NCBI GenBank assembly: GCA_936450465.1 | Contig: OW388293.1 | Location: 28,835,860-28,899,859, forward strand | Direction of reading: 5' to 3' | Length of the DNA: 64,000 bases | From: Gibbula magus | Lineage: Eukaryota; Mollusca; Gastropoda; Trochida; Trochidae | Shown: in pieces, positions 37,401 to 46,499 of the stretch | Numbering within the stretch: the stretch's first letter is position 1 | How the letters are laid out: each line of letters opens with the position of its first letter | Made by a program: the position numbers and the translations under genes | The notes under the pieces: generated by a model | What the model was told of the DNA's origin: nothing | The model's input: the letters and a program-made list of their open reading frames with translations, nothing else | Database searches by the model: none

Positions 37401-40400
37401 TAGATGTGTTTTCCCTATCTGTCTTATTTGTAAAATTTATATGACGTAATTTCAATGATTCACTTTCTTAAAATGCAGGCATAATGACCTCATTTTTTGG
37501 CTTCCTCATTGAACAAGAACTACAAATGCACTTTCGTTCAACAGACACAAACACATGGTGTAATGGTGTAATGTTTATATACACAAGATCTCCTGGGTAG
37601 TAAGTCCATTGTTACAAATCTTAATGTGACAGTTCTCTATGATCAAAATCTGTTTGTCATATCTTTGTGTGTAAATCAGTTGGACTAACAATTATGCATG
37701 GAATAAGTCTACTCCTGCTACCCCTCACAAAGGATGAATTTAACTCTGTGCAAATATCTTACTAAGTTTATCAGTTTACCTCAGAAACAACTGTGACTGT
37801 TTTATTATACCCTCGACCTAAAAAGGTCGGGGGTATATAGTAACACCAACGATTCCGTCCTTCCGTCCGTCCTTCCTTCTGAAGACAATTTTTGTCCGAT
37901 CGATTACAGAAAAACTATTCATCTCATCCTTTTCATATTTGGCACATATCTTCTTTACTACTAGGAGAGGTGCAGTGCGAAGTTTAAACGAAATTGGTGA
38001 TTTTCTTTTTTTCTTTCTGGCGATTTTTTAATTTTTTAACTTAGTCATATTCTAAACATTTTCTTGTCCGATCGATAACAGAAAAAACTATTCATCTCAT
38101 CCTTTTCAAATTTGGCACATGTCTTTTTTACTACTAGGAGAGGTGCAGTGCGAAGTTAAAACGAATTTGGTGATTTTCTTTTTTTCTTTTTGGCGATTTT
38201 TAATTTTTTTTAACTTAGTCATATTCTGAGCATTTTTGTCCGATCTATACAGAAAAACTATACATTTCATCCTTTTAAAATTTGGCACATGTCTTCTTCA
38301 CCACTAGGAGAGGTGCAGTGCAAAATGTAACACGATTTGGTAAATTTTTGGTGATTTTTTAATTTTTTTAATTCGTCATATTCAGAGCTAAAATGAATGA
38401 AGCTACTTCTATGTTGTGATTTGTTGACTTCATCGTTTTCTTCTTCATGTAACTTTCATCAAAATCTATTTCTGTGTTCTTGTTGAATTTACTATTTTAT
38501 ATTTCCACTGGTTATATTTTGGAAAAAGTAAAATTTTCTTTCCTGTCAACCATAAACTGCTGTATATCCCTCAGGGGTGTGCTTCCATGTACCTGTTGTT
38601 TCAAGTCACTCGAATGAATCATTATGATGAATTAATTTCCAAAATAAAGTTGAAGTCAGTGGTAACCGCATTAGTGTAGTATGTTACTCATACCTTTTCA
38701 GGTTACTATCATTACTTTTACTTTTAAGAGACGTGTCCTACCCTTTTCACAAACACTTTAATCTTAGCAATTACATTTCATAGCTTATCAATCCTTAGGT
38801 GTGCGTCAAACTTTAACAGTCGGGGGTATTAGTGAGCCACGCTCATTTTTTGCTTGTTTTGTGTTTGAAAGGATCATGGTGAAGGAATTGTTCCAAAGAC
38901 TGGCGAAGAGACCTTTGATGTAACCCAATCATGTTCCTGGAATATTGAAATGGACATAACAATAGGGGTTAACTATACATTTACGGTAAGTATAAAGTAG
39001 ATAGACATTTTGATAGGTTGTACAGTGATTGATAGGGGTTCTGATATTTTTCAACCAATAATGTTGATTTTATGCAGTGAATAGCATTATAATTCGATGT
39101 TACAATAAGGCTTTTCACACTCTGTAAACTTGACATGCGGCTTCCCATACATTTTGTACATATTTAATGAATAATCACTGTACATATCATACAGGTACGT
39201 TTTAGGGAATATCAGTTTGAAACTGAATTTACCGTCACGTCACGTTATACTCGTTCCTGAACTCAATACAGACAAAATGTAGTTCGCTCTGACCTGATAT
39301 GGTAAACACAGGTGTTACTGCCTAATAATAATATCAAATTCAGTGTAATGACTGTTTTCAAACTGTAATACTTCTGGCATGACTTACTTGATTTGAAGAC
39401 TTTCCACCATTCTTGTTACAGGTATTCATAAGCAACAGTTTTGAAGGACCGCCTCGTGTCGTCAAGAGATATATGCCGGCAGGACGTGAGTAACTTAAGA
39501 AACTGAGTTGCTAGAACCACGTGTGTTTTGACAGATTGTACCTTTTGTACCTGAAGTATCATAGGCATCGAGGCAGAAGGCGAGTTGTTTGACTTAATAA
39601 TTGATAGAGGTGAAACTGTACTTAATTACCAACGGGGGCAATTACACCAGGGTTTATATTTTCACTGAATACATAGGCAAAATGTCAATCTGTTACGGAT
39701 ATGTGAAATATCTTTGACTTATTTTTGGATGAAATTGTGTTCTTTTTGCGGCAACGTCGGGTAATAAGCAAATAAATAGAAGTAAAGTGTGTTGTCTATT
39801 CCTCAATATCACGACCTCGGCAACTAGTATTGCAATTTATAATATAAACTTCCTATGCGTGTCTATATGATACTATGTTAAGAAATTTGTGCTGACATAT
39901 CAATATATTCTAAGCTCTTGATCAGGAAATGCAATTATTCAATCACTTGTGTTTCAAACATACACTGTCGGCCAAAAGAAACGCATACCAGATATCTTAT
40001 CAGATTTCGTAAAAACTATAATGAGCAGTTTAGCAATATTATAGCATTATGAAGTTGCACAATTTCTGCATATTAAATTCAAATTTCAGAAGTTGTCATG
40101 TTACAAAAGAATGGCAATTGTTGAAATGAGAAAACAGAATTGTTTAGTTTTCGATCACTGCTTGGTCAGAAAACATTTGAAACAGATTTTCATTAAACCA
40201 CGAGCAACAATACAGGCACGCATTCGTATTAAAGTGGTGATGGCGCTACAGATGTACGTGGTGACGATGCGCAAGTGAATCAACCAGAAATAGCGGTTTT
40301 CATTGGGCGTGGTTTTCATGAATGTTATTGACTCGAATCACAGTTTTTCCACGGTTGCAATGGACTTTCATATCGCTTATTGTTTCAGCATAACGTGCAG

Positions 40401-40889
40401 ACCACCATTAATTATATTTCAGAAATTATTTTATCTTTCATTTTAAGGAAAATCAAGTAGGCGTTTCTTTTGGCCGACAGTGTAGTATGACATGTATAAA
40501 TATAAATTGTATTTATATTGCGCCTTGTAAGCTATTGGTTACCCACAGCTCCACCACTCAACAATGGGAACCAACCTCTGATGCACGTTGTCAGTGGAGG
40601 TGTATCTGAGTCCAACATTGCTGTAGATCTCTGTACTCTGTGTTTATTAAACAACCAGAGTGGCGTCATCATAAGGACTGGATTGCTTGTGTGCAGATTG
40701 GGTCACTGTCCGATAAGTAAGCTCATTTCATTCGTATGTATATCAAAATGATTACCTTTGATGACAATAACAAAGCCCTTAAGGTTTTTAATCTCGAAGA
40801 CTTTAATATTTACCATACGTGACCTCACGTCTACATTTCTGGTTGCAAATATGCAGATTGGGATATATAATATTATACTTTACTTAATA

Positions 40890-40931
<42 letters not shown>

Positions 40932-43456
40932 CCTAAACAATGACTGAGTCATTTTAATAACCTACATTATTTAATTGGATAAATGCTTTCAAATATTACA
41001 CTTATCACTGTTTCATCGTTAATACTCTTCTCATGTAATGTACACAAATGTAAGCCAAAAGTACATTAAAACGAATTAGATTATGCATTTTAGTAACACT
41101 AATTGACTGTCAGTAAATGTTATTGTATATCTTAAATAATAAACTACAATTTTGGAAATACATGTAATTCAATACCAATGATCTTATGATTTAGTTAAAT
41201 TGACAATCTATATAGTAAGTAATTACTCTTTTAAGACGGTAAAAACAAATACATGTCTATACTGTTGACTTTCATAAAACTATTCGACGAAATGAAAGTG
41301 CATAACGTTAAAATAGCACTGTACCCGTCACACAGGTGGACGAAGCACAAAGCAAGCTTCCTATTACGACAACCTACCTAACTGGGACAAGGCAAAAGGT
41401 GTCGCCTTCTCGTCAATGTACAGAGCAACAGAGGATGATTGGATGAAAGGAGTGCAACGTATGTTCATTCAATTTTAAAACTGAGCATAATTACGTCATT
41501 ATCGTTTCCCACCAAAGCAGAATTTGCTGTCATTATAGAAAGCTTAATCCGTTCCCATTTTATTTCCTGACCGAAAATGTAAAACAGTTAAATATATGTT
41601 CCTAAAACTTTAACATTGTGTAGATGTTTCATTTACTGTGTAGACATTTCTGAAAGTATCATTATTTGTTTACCAACGGAGAATTATCAAATGTAGAAAT
41701 TTCGTAACTGGAGAAACTTAACAAGTAATAAATTCATGAAATGATTATAAAAATAGTATTTTACTTGATGAAACATTTCATGATATGATACATGCATATT
41801 GTGTTCTATCAATGATAGATGGTCAATCTGATTTAGTTATTACAATTATGGTAATAATTATTATTTTTATGTAATATAATATTAATGTTTCTACTTCAAG
41901 CGACAAAGAGTCAAAGATTCGTTCTTGGTGATGAAGACTGCAGCAGATTTGAGGACCAGACAAGGTTCTGTAATGGTCCCCTGCCTAAAGATACTTACAG
42001 GTTAGTTTGTTTATCTTATTGAAATATGGTTATACTATTGCACCAGTTTCTATTATTGTCATTCATGGGTTAATACTATTAATACTATTACAATTGTAAG
42101 TGCACCAAATTTGTATTATTGACAGTTATAGATCCATTTTAATTGATGTCGCCTTTCCATAAATTATGCATTGGAATTTTACAGGTTAATGTGATAAAAC
42201 ATCTTTTAGCACCCATTAACATTAAGGTTAAAATGAAATGACGAAACTGTCATATCAACGCTTATGTGGTGGACCCTTAAGCAAGGCATTTACAAATATG
42301 TGTGATGACCTTTTTCTGACTCAAATATTACCTTTTACCGTTATTGATTCCCAATGTATTTTGCAGAATGTGGTTGTTCGCCTGCACGAGTGTAGGCTGT
42401 GCTGAAGGGCGCCATTTGGAATTTACTCTAAAGGGTACGGATTCACCAAATTTGTGATAATGAATTTAAATCAAGAAGCTGATGCACTGAAACTTTTCAT
42501 ATACAGAACATGTTATTTTAGTTATCAGCAGTTATATGTAAAGACAGATACTTATGACTGCCAATAAGCAAATATACAATTCTGAAAGACTATTTACTTT
42601 TTATTGCCCTTGTTGTATAAGGTGTATTGAAATATATCGACGATATGATATAATAAAAACAACTACGCAATATGATATGGATGAATATTACTACCATGAG
42701 AATTAATTGAAATCATATGTTCGCCAAATTTATCAACTGTCTTTCAATTCTTATCGATGAATGTCAGTCATGTTCATGAGATGTATGTTTGTTGTAGATA
42801 ACTGCCTACCAGCATCAACTGTTGGCGCCATAGTTGCTTCAGTTCTTGTGGTCGCCATCATTGTGGTGGTCGTGGTGGTTTACATGTATGTATAATACCC
42901 TATATACAATTAAGTATAGATTGTAATCAGTTTGTTATACGCATATGGCATCATACTATCAGCTAATTTACAAAATCATATATGGCATCATACTATCTGA
43001 TATTTTACAAAAACATCTTATTCCAGTTTTCATCATTTATTGATATCACAATAACATTTTGTCTCTATTTTCTTCTCTATTTAGACAAAACACATACTTT
43101 TTAGGTAAATGGTTATAAATCTGTGAACATAGATCGAACCTAATATGGATATTGTATTGACGTCATCTACGATAATCAACATATTGTCTTACAATCTCTT
43201 CAGCAAAGTGCTCCGACCACGTTCCCAAAGACAAAGAAGGACCCCATACGAATCTAACACGACTCCTAATGATGACACGTACGAGGATATTGCAGAAGGA
43301 AACAGGCTGAGTGTAATCCAAGATGGCCGACCGGAAGTGGACTACTACAACACAAAGGACTCTCCGCCTCGTTCTGAGAACACCTACGATCAGCTGACAG
43401 TGTACAGTAATCAAGGATGTCATGATTATGGACAGATCAAAGTTACACGAACTTGA
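22302..43456 (+). CDS. FN3/Cys-rich single-pass receptor with tyrosine tail, RPTP-like ectodomain, 19 exons
   Basis: Nineteen exons join in one frame (3081 nt, 1026 residues plus stop); the signal-peptide exon was not found. Domain order: EGF/EB-like module (exon 1), a second (exon 2), FN3-like (3), Cys-rich module (4), FN3 (5), FN3 (6), FN3 from two exons (7-8), FN3 from two (9-10), FN3 from three (11-13), a membrane-proximal Cys region (14-17), a TM helix (18) and an 83-residue tail (19). Most introns are phase 1, allowing module shuffling. The FVLGDEDC...FCNGPLPKDTYR segment resembles the membrane-proximal part of receptor tyrosine phosphatases, but the tail has no phosphatase domain, only Tyr motifs (YEDI, YDQL, YSNQ, YGQI). 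A paralogue lies convergently at 51-63 kb. A surface receptor signalling through SH2 proteins is inferred. Confidence 0.8.
23640..24110 (+). pseudogene. 5' fragment of a CR1-like non-LTR retrotransposon with 2A-like motif
   Basis: Translation gives SNDVETNPEPKTRQITIDG and then, after a stop near 23909, a helical segment (IEINSNFDKLTTRIDKIEQY...LTEENTSLKKTLE) like the coiled coil of retrotransposon ORF1 proteins. The first motif (23834-23857) matches the D-V-E-x-N-P-G-P of 2A-like peptides found at ORF1 starts of some invertebrate CR1-type elements, with G changed to E. The fragment ends where the 697-bp TTAA element begins and lies in the first receptor intron. Confidence 0.5.
24115..24811. 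mobile_element. TTAA-flanked MITE, 697 bp, copy 1
   Basis: The termini are AGGATGGATGAAATG and CATTTCATCTATCCT, inverted with one mismatch, and TTAA lies on both sides (24111-24114 and 24812-24815). A second copy of exactly the same length is at 45752-46448, and I count about five differences. TTAA duplication fits piggyBac or Kolobok; the interior has no transposase. It lies in the receptor's first intron. Confidence 0.9.
26280..26408 (+). CDS. Receptor exon: second Cys-rich EGF/EB-like module
   Basis: Encodes EPCSSDTSCESGLTCYTSSS followed by VCVCPDGKYYTG and PCVS. Acceptor CTACACAG, donor GTGAGT; phase 1 at both ends. The CESGLTC..VCVCPDGKYY pattern is typical of EB-type modules. Confidence 0.8.
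26768..27040 (+). CDS. Receptor exon: FN3-like domain
   Basis: A 91-residue module, phase 1 to phase 1, acceptor ATTTCAG and donor GTAAGTAG. It contains SITLTLTHKPDAG, TYAARL, IPGLTEGRVYRVTVLRS; the L-T-E-G-x-x-Y-x-V core matches strand E/F of FN3, although the usual Trp is missing. Confidence 0.75.
27861..27989 (+). CDS. Receptor exon: third Cys-rich EGF/EB-like module
   Basis: Encodes NTCTSKGTCIDVNADC, then TRCVCNPGYYWFVGNRECRQ. EGF-like end (CVCNPGYY). Acceptor TTTTCAG, donor GTGAGTAA, phase 1 to phase 1. Confidence 0.8.
28747..29046 (+). CDS. Receptor exon: canonical FN3 domain
   Basis: A complete FN3 with VTVNWIPPPNSGYVSGYRV (the W), then LTGLQPGTQYTFTVESRS. Acceptor GCTTACAG; donor A|GTAGGA is weak but keeps phase 1. 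It is the clearest FN3 in the gene. Confidence 0.85.
30496..30792 (+). CDS. Receptor exon: FN3-like domain
   Basis: A 98-residue module with MKIAFQPAEQKFISYTVTLR and the strand E-F motif RGVTSGNYYTVTVVTNS. Acceptor TTTTCAG, donor GTGAGTGA, phase 1 to phase 1. Confidence 0.8.
31279..31463 (+). CDS. Receptor exon: first half of a split FN3
   Basis: Encodes SEVVSWKQPRAPNGRLFEYS, then LEISQDGLCKSR and further cysteines. Acceptor TTTGACAG; the donor (CAG|GTTGGT, phase 0) was chosen because it joins the phase 0 exon at 31875. The extra Cys residues could form disulfides. Confidence 0.65.
31875..32079 (+). CDS. Receptor exon: second half of a split FN3
   Basis: Encodes FYDRASSFCQSP, then NVTSLDPDTSYTIQAVAYNE and EGRGRGQTPLKVRT, a typical FN3 carboxyl half. 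Acceptor ATTTCAG, donor C|GTAAGA, phase 0 to phase 1. Confidence 0.8.
32460..32630 (+). CDS. Receptor exon: first half of a split FN3
   Basis: Encodes RAPTSVTTHDATSNTVTVSW and PESPRPGNTSYVVEVLERN. Acceptor TTATACAG. The donor TGG G|GTGACT gives phase 1, as needed by the next exon; a nearby A|GTGTGA is the alternative. Confidence 0.7.
32924..33058 (+). CDS. Receptor exon: second half of a split FN3
   Basis: Encodes YSNNVLEVQGLSSYWDYKFY and VQSQSEVPPASRFVSTNL. Acceptor GTCTCCAG, donor G|GTAATA, phase 1 to phase 1. Confidence 0.75.
33159..35949. mobile_element. 2.8-kb inverted-repeat element carrying a LINE fragment
   Basis: The left end is GCCCTTTTTACATGCACACT; the right end is the complement, ending GTGTGCATGTAAAAAGGGC. 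Sub-terminal ACTCCTAGGAGTAAATATAC palindromes occur at both ends (33184-33240 and about 35755-35930). No clean target duplication was found. The interior contains part of a LINE, which probably inserted later. The whole unit is in a receptor intron. Confidence 0.65.
33876..34590 (-). pseudogene. Non-LTR retrotransposon 3' fragment (RT C terminus and zinc knuckle)
   Basis: Reading the minus strand from 34553: GKTNWVTHTKHLLSSIGFG, then (after a TGA near 34415) LSNKCFYYKMLKD, SLARLRCSSHDLYIETGRY and RICQMCNLNYVEDEYLF. This order is the standard C-terminal end of CR1/L2-like reverse transcriptase proteins. The fragment is 5'-truncated and has at least one stop, so it is dead. Confidence 0.7.
36523..36653 (+). 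CDS. Receptor exon: first part of a three-exon FN3
   Basis: Encodes FNKVRLSWQCPPQKDGRNGV and IQTATVQYETE; the W and PPQKDGRNG turn fit FN3 strands B-C. Acceptor TCCAACAG, donor GAG|GTATGT, phase 1 to phase 0. Confidence 0.8.
36711..37259. mobile_element. Mariner-like MITE, 549 bp (TIR TACACTCAACCGCAAAAGAA)
   Basis: The left end TACACTCAACCGCAAAAGAA continues ACGTCA; the right end is TGACGTTTCTTTCGCAATTG then AGTGTA. TA at both borders suggests a TA target duplication as in Tc1/mariner. No transposase. It lies in the intron after the exon at 36523. Confidence 0.65.
37807..38830 (+). mobile_element. Pearl/HINE-like tandem-core element, copy B
   Basis: A hairpin ATACCCTCGACC...GGTCGGGGGTAT (37807-37835), then TCCGTCC repeats, then core units starting TTGTCCGATCGAT at 37892, 38064 and 38236 (period 172 bp), a divergent tail and a terminal CGGGGGTAT at about 38830. 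The far end repeats the hairpin arm, as in Helentron-type ends. It stops about 40 nt before the acceptor of the exon at 38872. Confidence 0.7.
38872..38985 (+). CDS. Receptor exon: second part of a three-exon FN3
   Basis: Encodes DHGEGIVPKTGEETFDVTQS, then CSWNIEMDITIGVNYTFT. Acceptor TTGAAAG about 40 nt after the end of a tandem-core element; donor ACG|GTAAGT. Phase 0 at both ends, 38 codons. Confidence 0.75.
39422..39485 (+). CDS. Receptor exon: third part of a three-exon FN3
   Basis: Encodes VFISNSFEGPPRVVKRYMPA, the last FN3 strand. Acceptor CTTGTTACAG, donor C|GTGAGT, phase 0 to phase 1. Confidence 0.75.
39961..40484. mobile_element. Mariner-like MITE, 524 bp (TIR TACACTGTCGGCCAAAAGAA), copy 1
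   Basis: The ends are TACACTGTCGGCCAAAAGAA (then ACGC) and its complement TTCTTTTGGCCGACAGTGTA; TA borders imply a TA target duplication. A second copy in the other orientation is at 52198-52721. The 61-residue frame at 40093 is a by-product. Inserted in a receptor intron. Confidence 0.8.
40549..40716 (+). CDS. Receptor exon: membrane-proximal region, part 1
   Basis: Encodes PPLNNGNQPLMHVVSGG, IAVDLCTLCLLNNQSG and GLLVCRLGHCPI. Cys-rich; phase 1 to phase 1, acceptor ACCCACAG, donor A|GTAAGC. Not a standard FN3. Confidence 0.75.
40889..40927. repeat. (TA)n microsatellite
   Basis: About 19 uninterrupted TA dinucleotides in a receptor intron. Confidence 0.9.
41336..41458 (+). CDS. Receptor exon: membrane-proximal region, part 2
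   Basis: Encodes ASYYDNLPNWDKAKG and YRATEDDWMKGVQ. A W-containing stretch just before an FVLGDEDC block recalls receptor tyrosine phosphatase ectodomains. Acceptor TCACACAG, donor C|GTATGT, phase 1 to phase 1. Confidence 0.75.
41901..42000 (+). CDS. Receptor exon: RPTP-like CNGPL block
   Basis: Encodes KSQRFVLGDEDCSRFEDQT and RFCNGPLPKDTY. The F-V-x-G-x-x-x-C...C-N-G-P-L pattern is a familiar membrane-proximal signature of receptor tyrosine phosphatases. Acceptor CTTCAAG, donor AG|GTTAGT, phase 1 to phase 2. Confidence 0.75.
42367..42434 (+). CDS. Receptor exon: last ectodomain strand
   Basis: Encodes MWLFACTSVGCAEGRHLEF and TLK. Acceptor TTTTGCAG, donor G|GTACGG. The intron splits an Arg codon (phase 2) on entry; exit is phase 1. 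Confidence 0.75.
42798..42885 (+). CDS. Receptor exon: transmembrane helix
   Basis: Encodes NCLPASTVGAIVASV then LVVAIIVVVVVVY, a single helix of about 23 residues rich in Val and Ile. 88 nt, phase 1 to phase 2, the same size and phases as the TM exon of the convergent paralogue (53479-53566). Confidence 0.9.
43204..43456 (+). CDS. Receptor exon: cytoplasmic tail with tyrosine motifs and stop
   Basis: A basic stop-transfer stretch (KVLRPRSQRQRR) is followed by PYESN, TYEDI, RLSVIQDGRPEVDYYN, PPRSENTYDQL, VYSNQ and DYGQI, then TGA. YxxI/L and YxN motifs could bind SH2 domains after phosphorylation; YSNQ would suit Grb2. There is no catalytic domain. It aligns with the tail at 51286-51487 over RLSxIQDGR and PRSExxYDxL. 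Acceptor CTCTTCAG. Confidence 0.9.
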
Positions 43457-43527
43457 CAGTCTGTTGATTAAAATGATAGTTTGAGATGCTATCATCATTG
43501 TAGACAGCCTACGATGTCCTATGTTAA

Positions 43528-44376
43528 AGAGCCATCAAGGATGTTACTGTTTCAAATTGAAAATATTTTTTGGAAAATATACTTATAACGTCATTCGCCA
43601 GAGAAATATTTTATCTGCAACATGGCATATGTTAAATGATTTTCATATCACGACAATGTAATGCAAGTTGGTTTCAAAGAGAAGTACCACTTCGAGTGGC
43701 GCGCGCTAAGGGTATCTGACGTCATATAAACAGAATCCCCTTTTTTACGTAAAACGTACTACACAAACAGTAAGCGCTTCCGAAGCGTGAAGGCTCGTCT
43801 CTAGCGCAAGTCGCCATAACAACCCATGTGCTGCACGTACTGCACGTGTCTCTCTTGCAAGTTACCCTTGTCACACATTTCTGAATGTGACGATTGCTTT
43901 ACAAACAATGTTTCTAAATGTCCTGAGAATATACAAATTTTTGCCTGTTTAATGTACTTTTCATTGAGATAAGACCAGCAAATTATGATAATTTTTTACT
44001 CTCATTAATTATAAAATTCAAGAAAAATACCTAGTTGGGTAAAACAATTATTCCATTATCTGTAGCAAATACATAATTAAATGAAATGGTAAATAAATAA
44101 CCGCCAACAAATTATATATTTCGATTTCTTTCATTGCTCATAATTTTTGTTATTCTTTTGTGTCTTTGTTTACTGTGTGTGAGCTAGACCATAATGCTTT
44201 GCGCTTGAAAATATTAGACTGGATCTTTATTTAGACTGGAAAACACCTTTACTAAATAATGCAATTTCTCGGCTTATTTAAGGTTGAAAACATTTTGGAA
44301 AAATTAAGTGTATTTATTTCACGGAGATAGATTTTTAGAACATTGTCGATATGTTCATCAACATCCTTGATGGCTC
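43528..44376. mobile_element. Inverted-repeat element just after the receptor stop codon
   Basis: AAGAGCCATCAAGGATGTT (43527-43545) is matched by its exact complement at about 44361-44377. Flanking TTAA or TAA is present on both sides, so the duplication could be TAA (Harbinger-like) or TTAA. The interior has no coding potential. It begins about 70 nt after the stop at 43456, so it lies in, or defines, the 3' untranslated region. Confidence 0.6.
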
Positions 44377-44380
44377 TTAA

Positions 44381-44741
44381 AGGGGCAGTAGCACGTTTTT
44401 TCGCTCAAATAAGTTGATGAAATGAATTTGAAAAATAATGTCACCAATAGTAAAACACCCTTTTCTCGTAAGAAAATCAAGTAAAAAGATAAGTGTACAT
44501 GGTTCTGTAAAGCCATGGGAGTCGTTTTCGTCATTCGAAATAATAAAATGTGTTCACAATAAAATGGCCGCCATGCAATTTTTGCATTATACGCAACACT
44601 AGTACTGTTATTACCAATACCGATAATTGGTTTGTGTAATAAGATGTTTTACCATCCAAAGTAAATATAAATGGCATAAACTATCATTATAAATGGGAAA
44701 TTTGAAAAAATAAAATTTGCAAAAAACGTGCTTCTGCCCCT
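44381..44741. mobile_element. TTAA-flanked MITE, 361 bp
   Basis: The ends are AGGGGCAGTAGCACGTTTTT and AAAAACGTGCTTCTGCCCCT, one mismatch, with TTAA on each side (44377-44380 and 44742-44745). It shares its left TTAA with the preceding element. Non-coding. Confidence 0.85.
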
Positions 44742-45751
44742 TTAAGTAACTAAAACTTGATGCAACGTGTTGCTCATGAATGTTGTCTCTCCGACTGTGT
44801 CAGTGATTGATCAGTTAGCTGTCACTGTCCAATAATGGACTGTATGGTTATGGGTGGATAAAAGGCACACGCATTTCCATCTGTAGTCCGTCAAACTTTT
44901 GGGACTGCATTCTTAAGTTTTCAGTTCTGTCCAATTCGTTTTATTGGCATATTGATTATTCAATTTGACGTTACATGAACTAAATGAGTAAATTTGTACA
45001 TTGATTTCATAGCTTTATTTAAACGTTGTATATATAACTATCGTTTTATGTTTGTTTTGATTCTGCACAGGCGGGTGTAGAATAAATAAATGTAGTGTCT
45101 AATATACGGTGAAAGCTCACATTGCACGTGCGTGACCTGAGGTCAGGTTTACTGTGCAGTGGGATTTAACTTGTGAATGGAAGGATCGTCTCAAAATGGA
45201 AACGTCACTTACTTAGACGTCTGAAGAGCAATTCAGCTCGATCGTATTAACTTTGAGATGTTCCCCAAAATCTATAAACATCGTAAAACTGACTTCAGGT
45301 CATGCACGTGAATCTCAAGCTTACGTGACCTGCTAGACATTACCCCAACTGCTCCTACTCAATCCTTTGTGATAACAAATGATAGCAATTTGAAGAACTT
45401 GTTATTTGAATTATGAAATTAATGTTAAAAATATTTTTCTGTTAAGTCAAGTAAGATATTAAGATACACATGAATAATTTAAGACAGATGTGAAAACTAA
45501 ATAAGATATTTCAGAAAAAGGGAGTCCCAAATGTTAGGTTGACAGACTATACTTCTGTTGCATTAAGTGCATGGGAGATTGACAGTGTAAATAAATGCTT
45601 GTATCGTTAATATAGATATAATGTGATGTCCTTCTTCTGTGTGACTTGAAAGCATTTTGAAAATATACAAAATATCTAGCATATGGTACGACTAGTATAC
45701 TCACACAAACATTTAGTACTTTTTTCGACCTTAATGTTTGTAAAACCTTAA

Positions 45752-46448
45752 AGGATGGATGAAATGACATATGGTCCAAATCGGATTCATTAAAATGGGA
45801 TGTCAATTTGACAATTGCTCGATTTTAAATTTCTGAAATCGGTCCATAAATTACTTATATACGACTTTTTAAAAAACCGCCTGATTTAGCCCCGGCGACC
45901 AGAATGAAAGTCTGCGGGGGTGTGACCCGTGAAGGGATGACTTCTGTGACGTATGTGGAGGAATTTGATTTTCAGCGATAGTCACAATTCAACGTAATTT
46001 CGCAACATTTTGATTGTTAATTTCACAAAGATATCTTCAATAAACCAACTTAAATTTCCCATATATCGAATGTTTAGATATCCAACTAGGTAATTCCGCA
46101 GATGACAATTACACAATTATTACATAAACATGTCTTTTTGGCGATGTAATACACCTCATAAATTCATTTAGCGGCAGTGATAATTATCATTAATTAATTA
46201 ACGAGACATCAGCGGAGAAGCTATCTAGCCGCCCCGTCTATCGCTTATCACAGTCACGCCTCAGTGAGCATTTTCAAAAGGTTTCGCCGAACAAATTGCG
46301 ATAGTGTTAAAATGGGTGAATTAAAATCGTCTTAATTATCAATTGCAAGTGTATATTGTCTCGATTTTATGCTCAATTGATTCCGATATACAATATACGT
46401 AGAGGTAATCATCTGTCATTCTTGAGAAAAATGCATTTCATCTATCCT
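45752..46448. mobile_element. TTAA-flanked MITE, 697 bp, copy 2
   Basis: Same orientation, same length and same TTAA borders (45748-45751 and 46449-46452) as the copy at 24115-24811, with about five base differences. Differences include GGCTTTT/GACTTTT near 45863 and GTAAGT/GTATGT near 45952. Recent transposition of one family is implied. Confidence 0.9.
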
Positions 46449-46499
46449 TTAATGTATGAAAAATATAATTCCTCGTTATTATTAAACTTTTCTGGGTTT

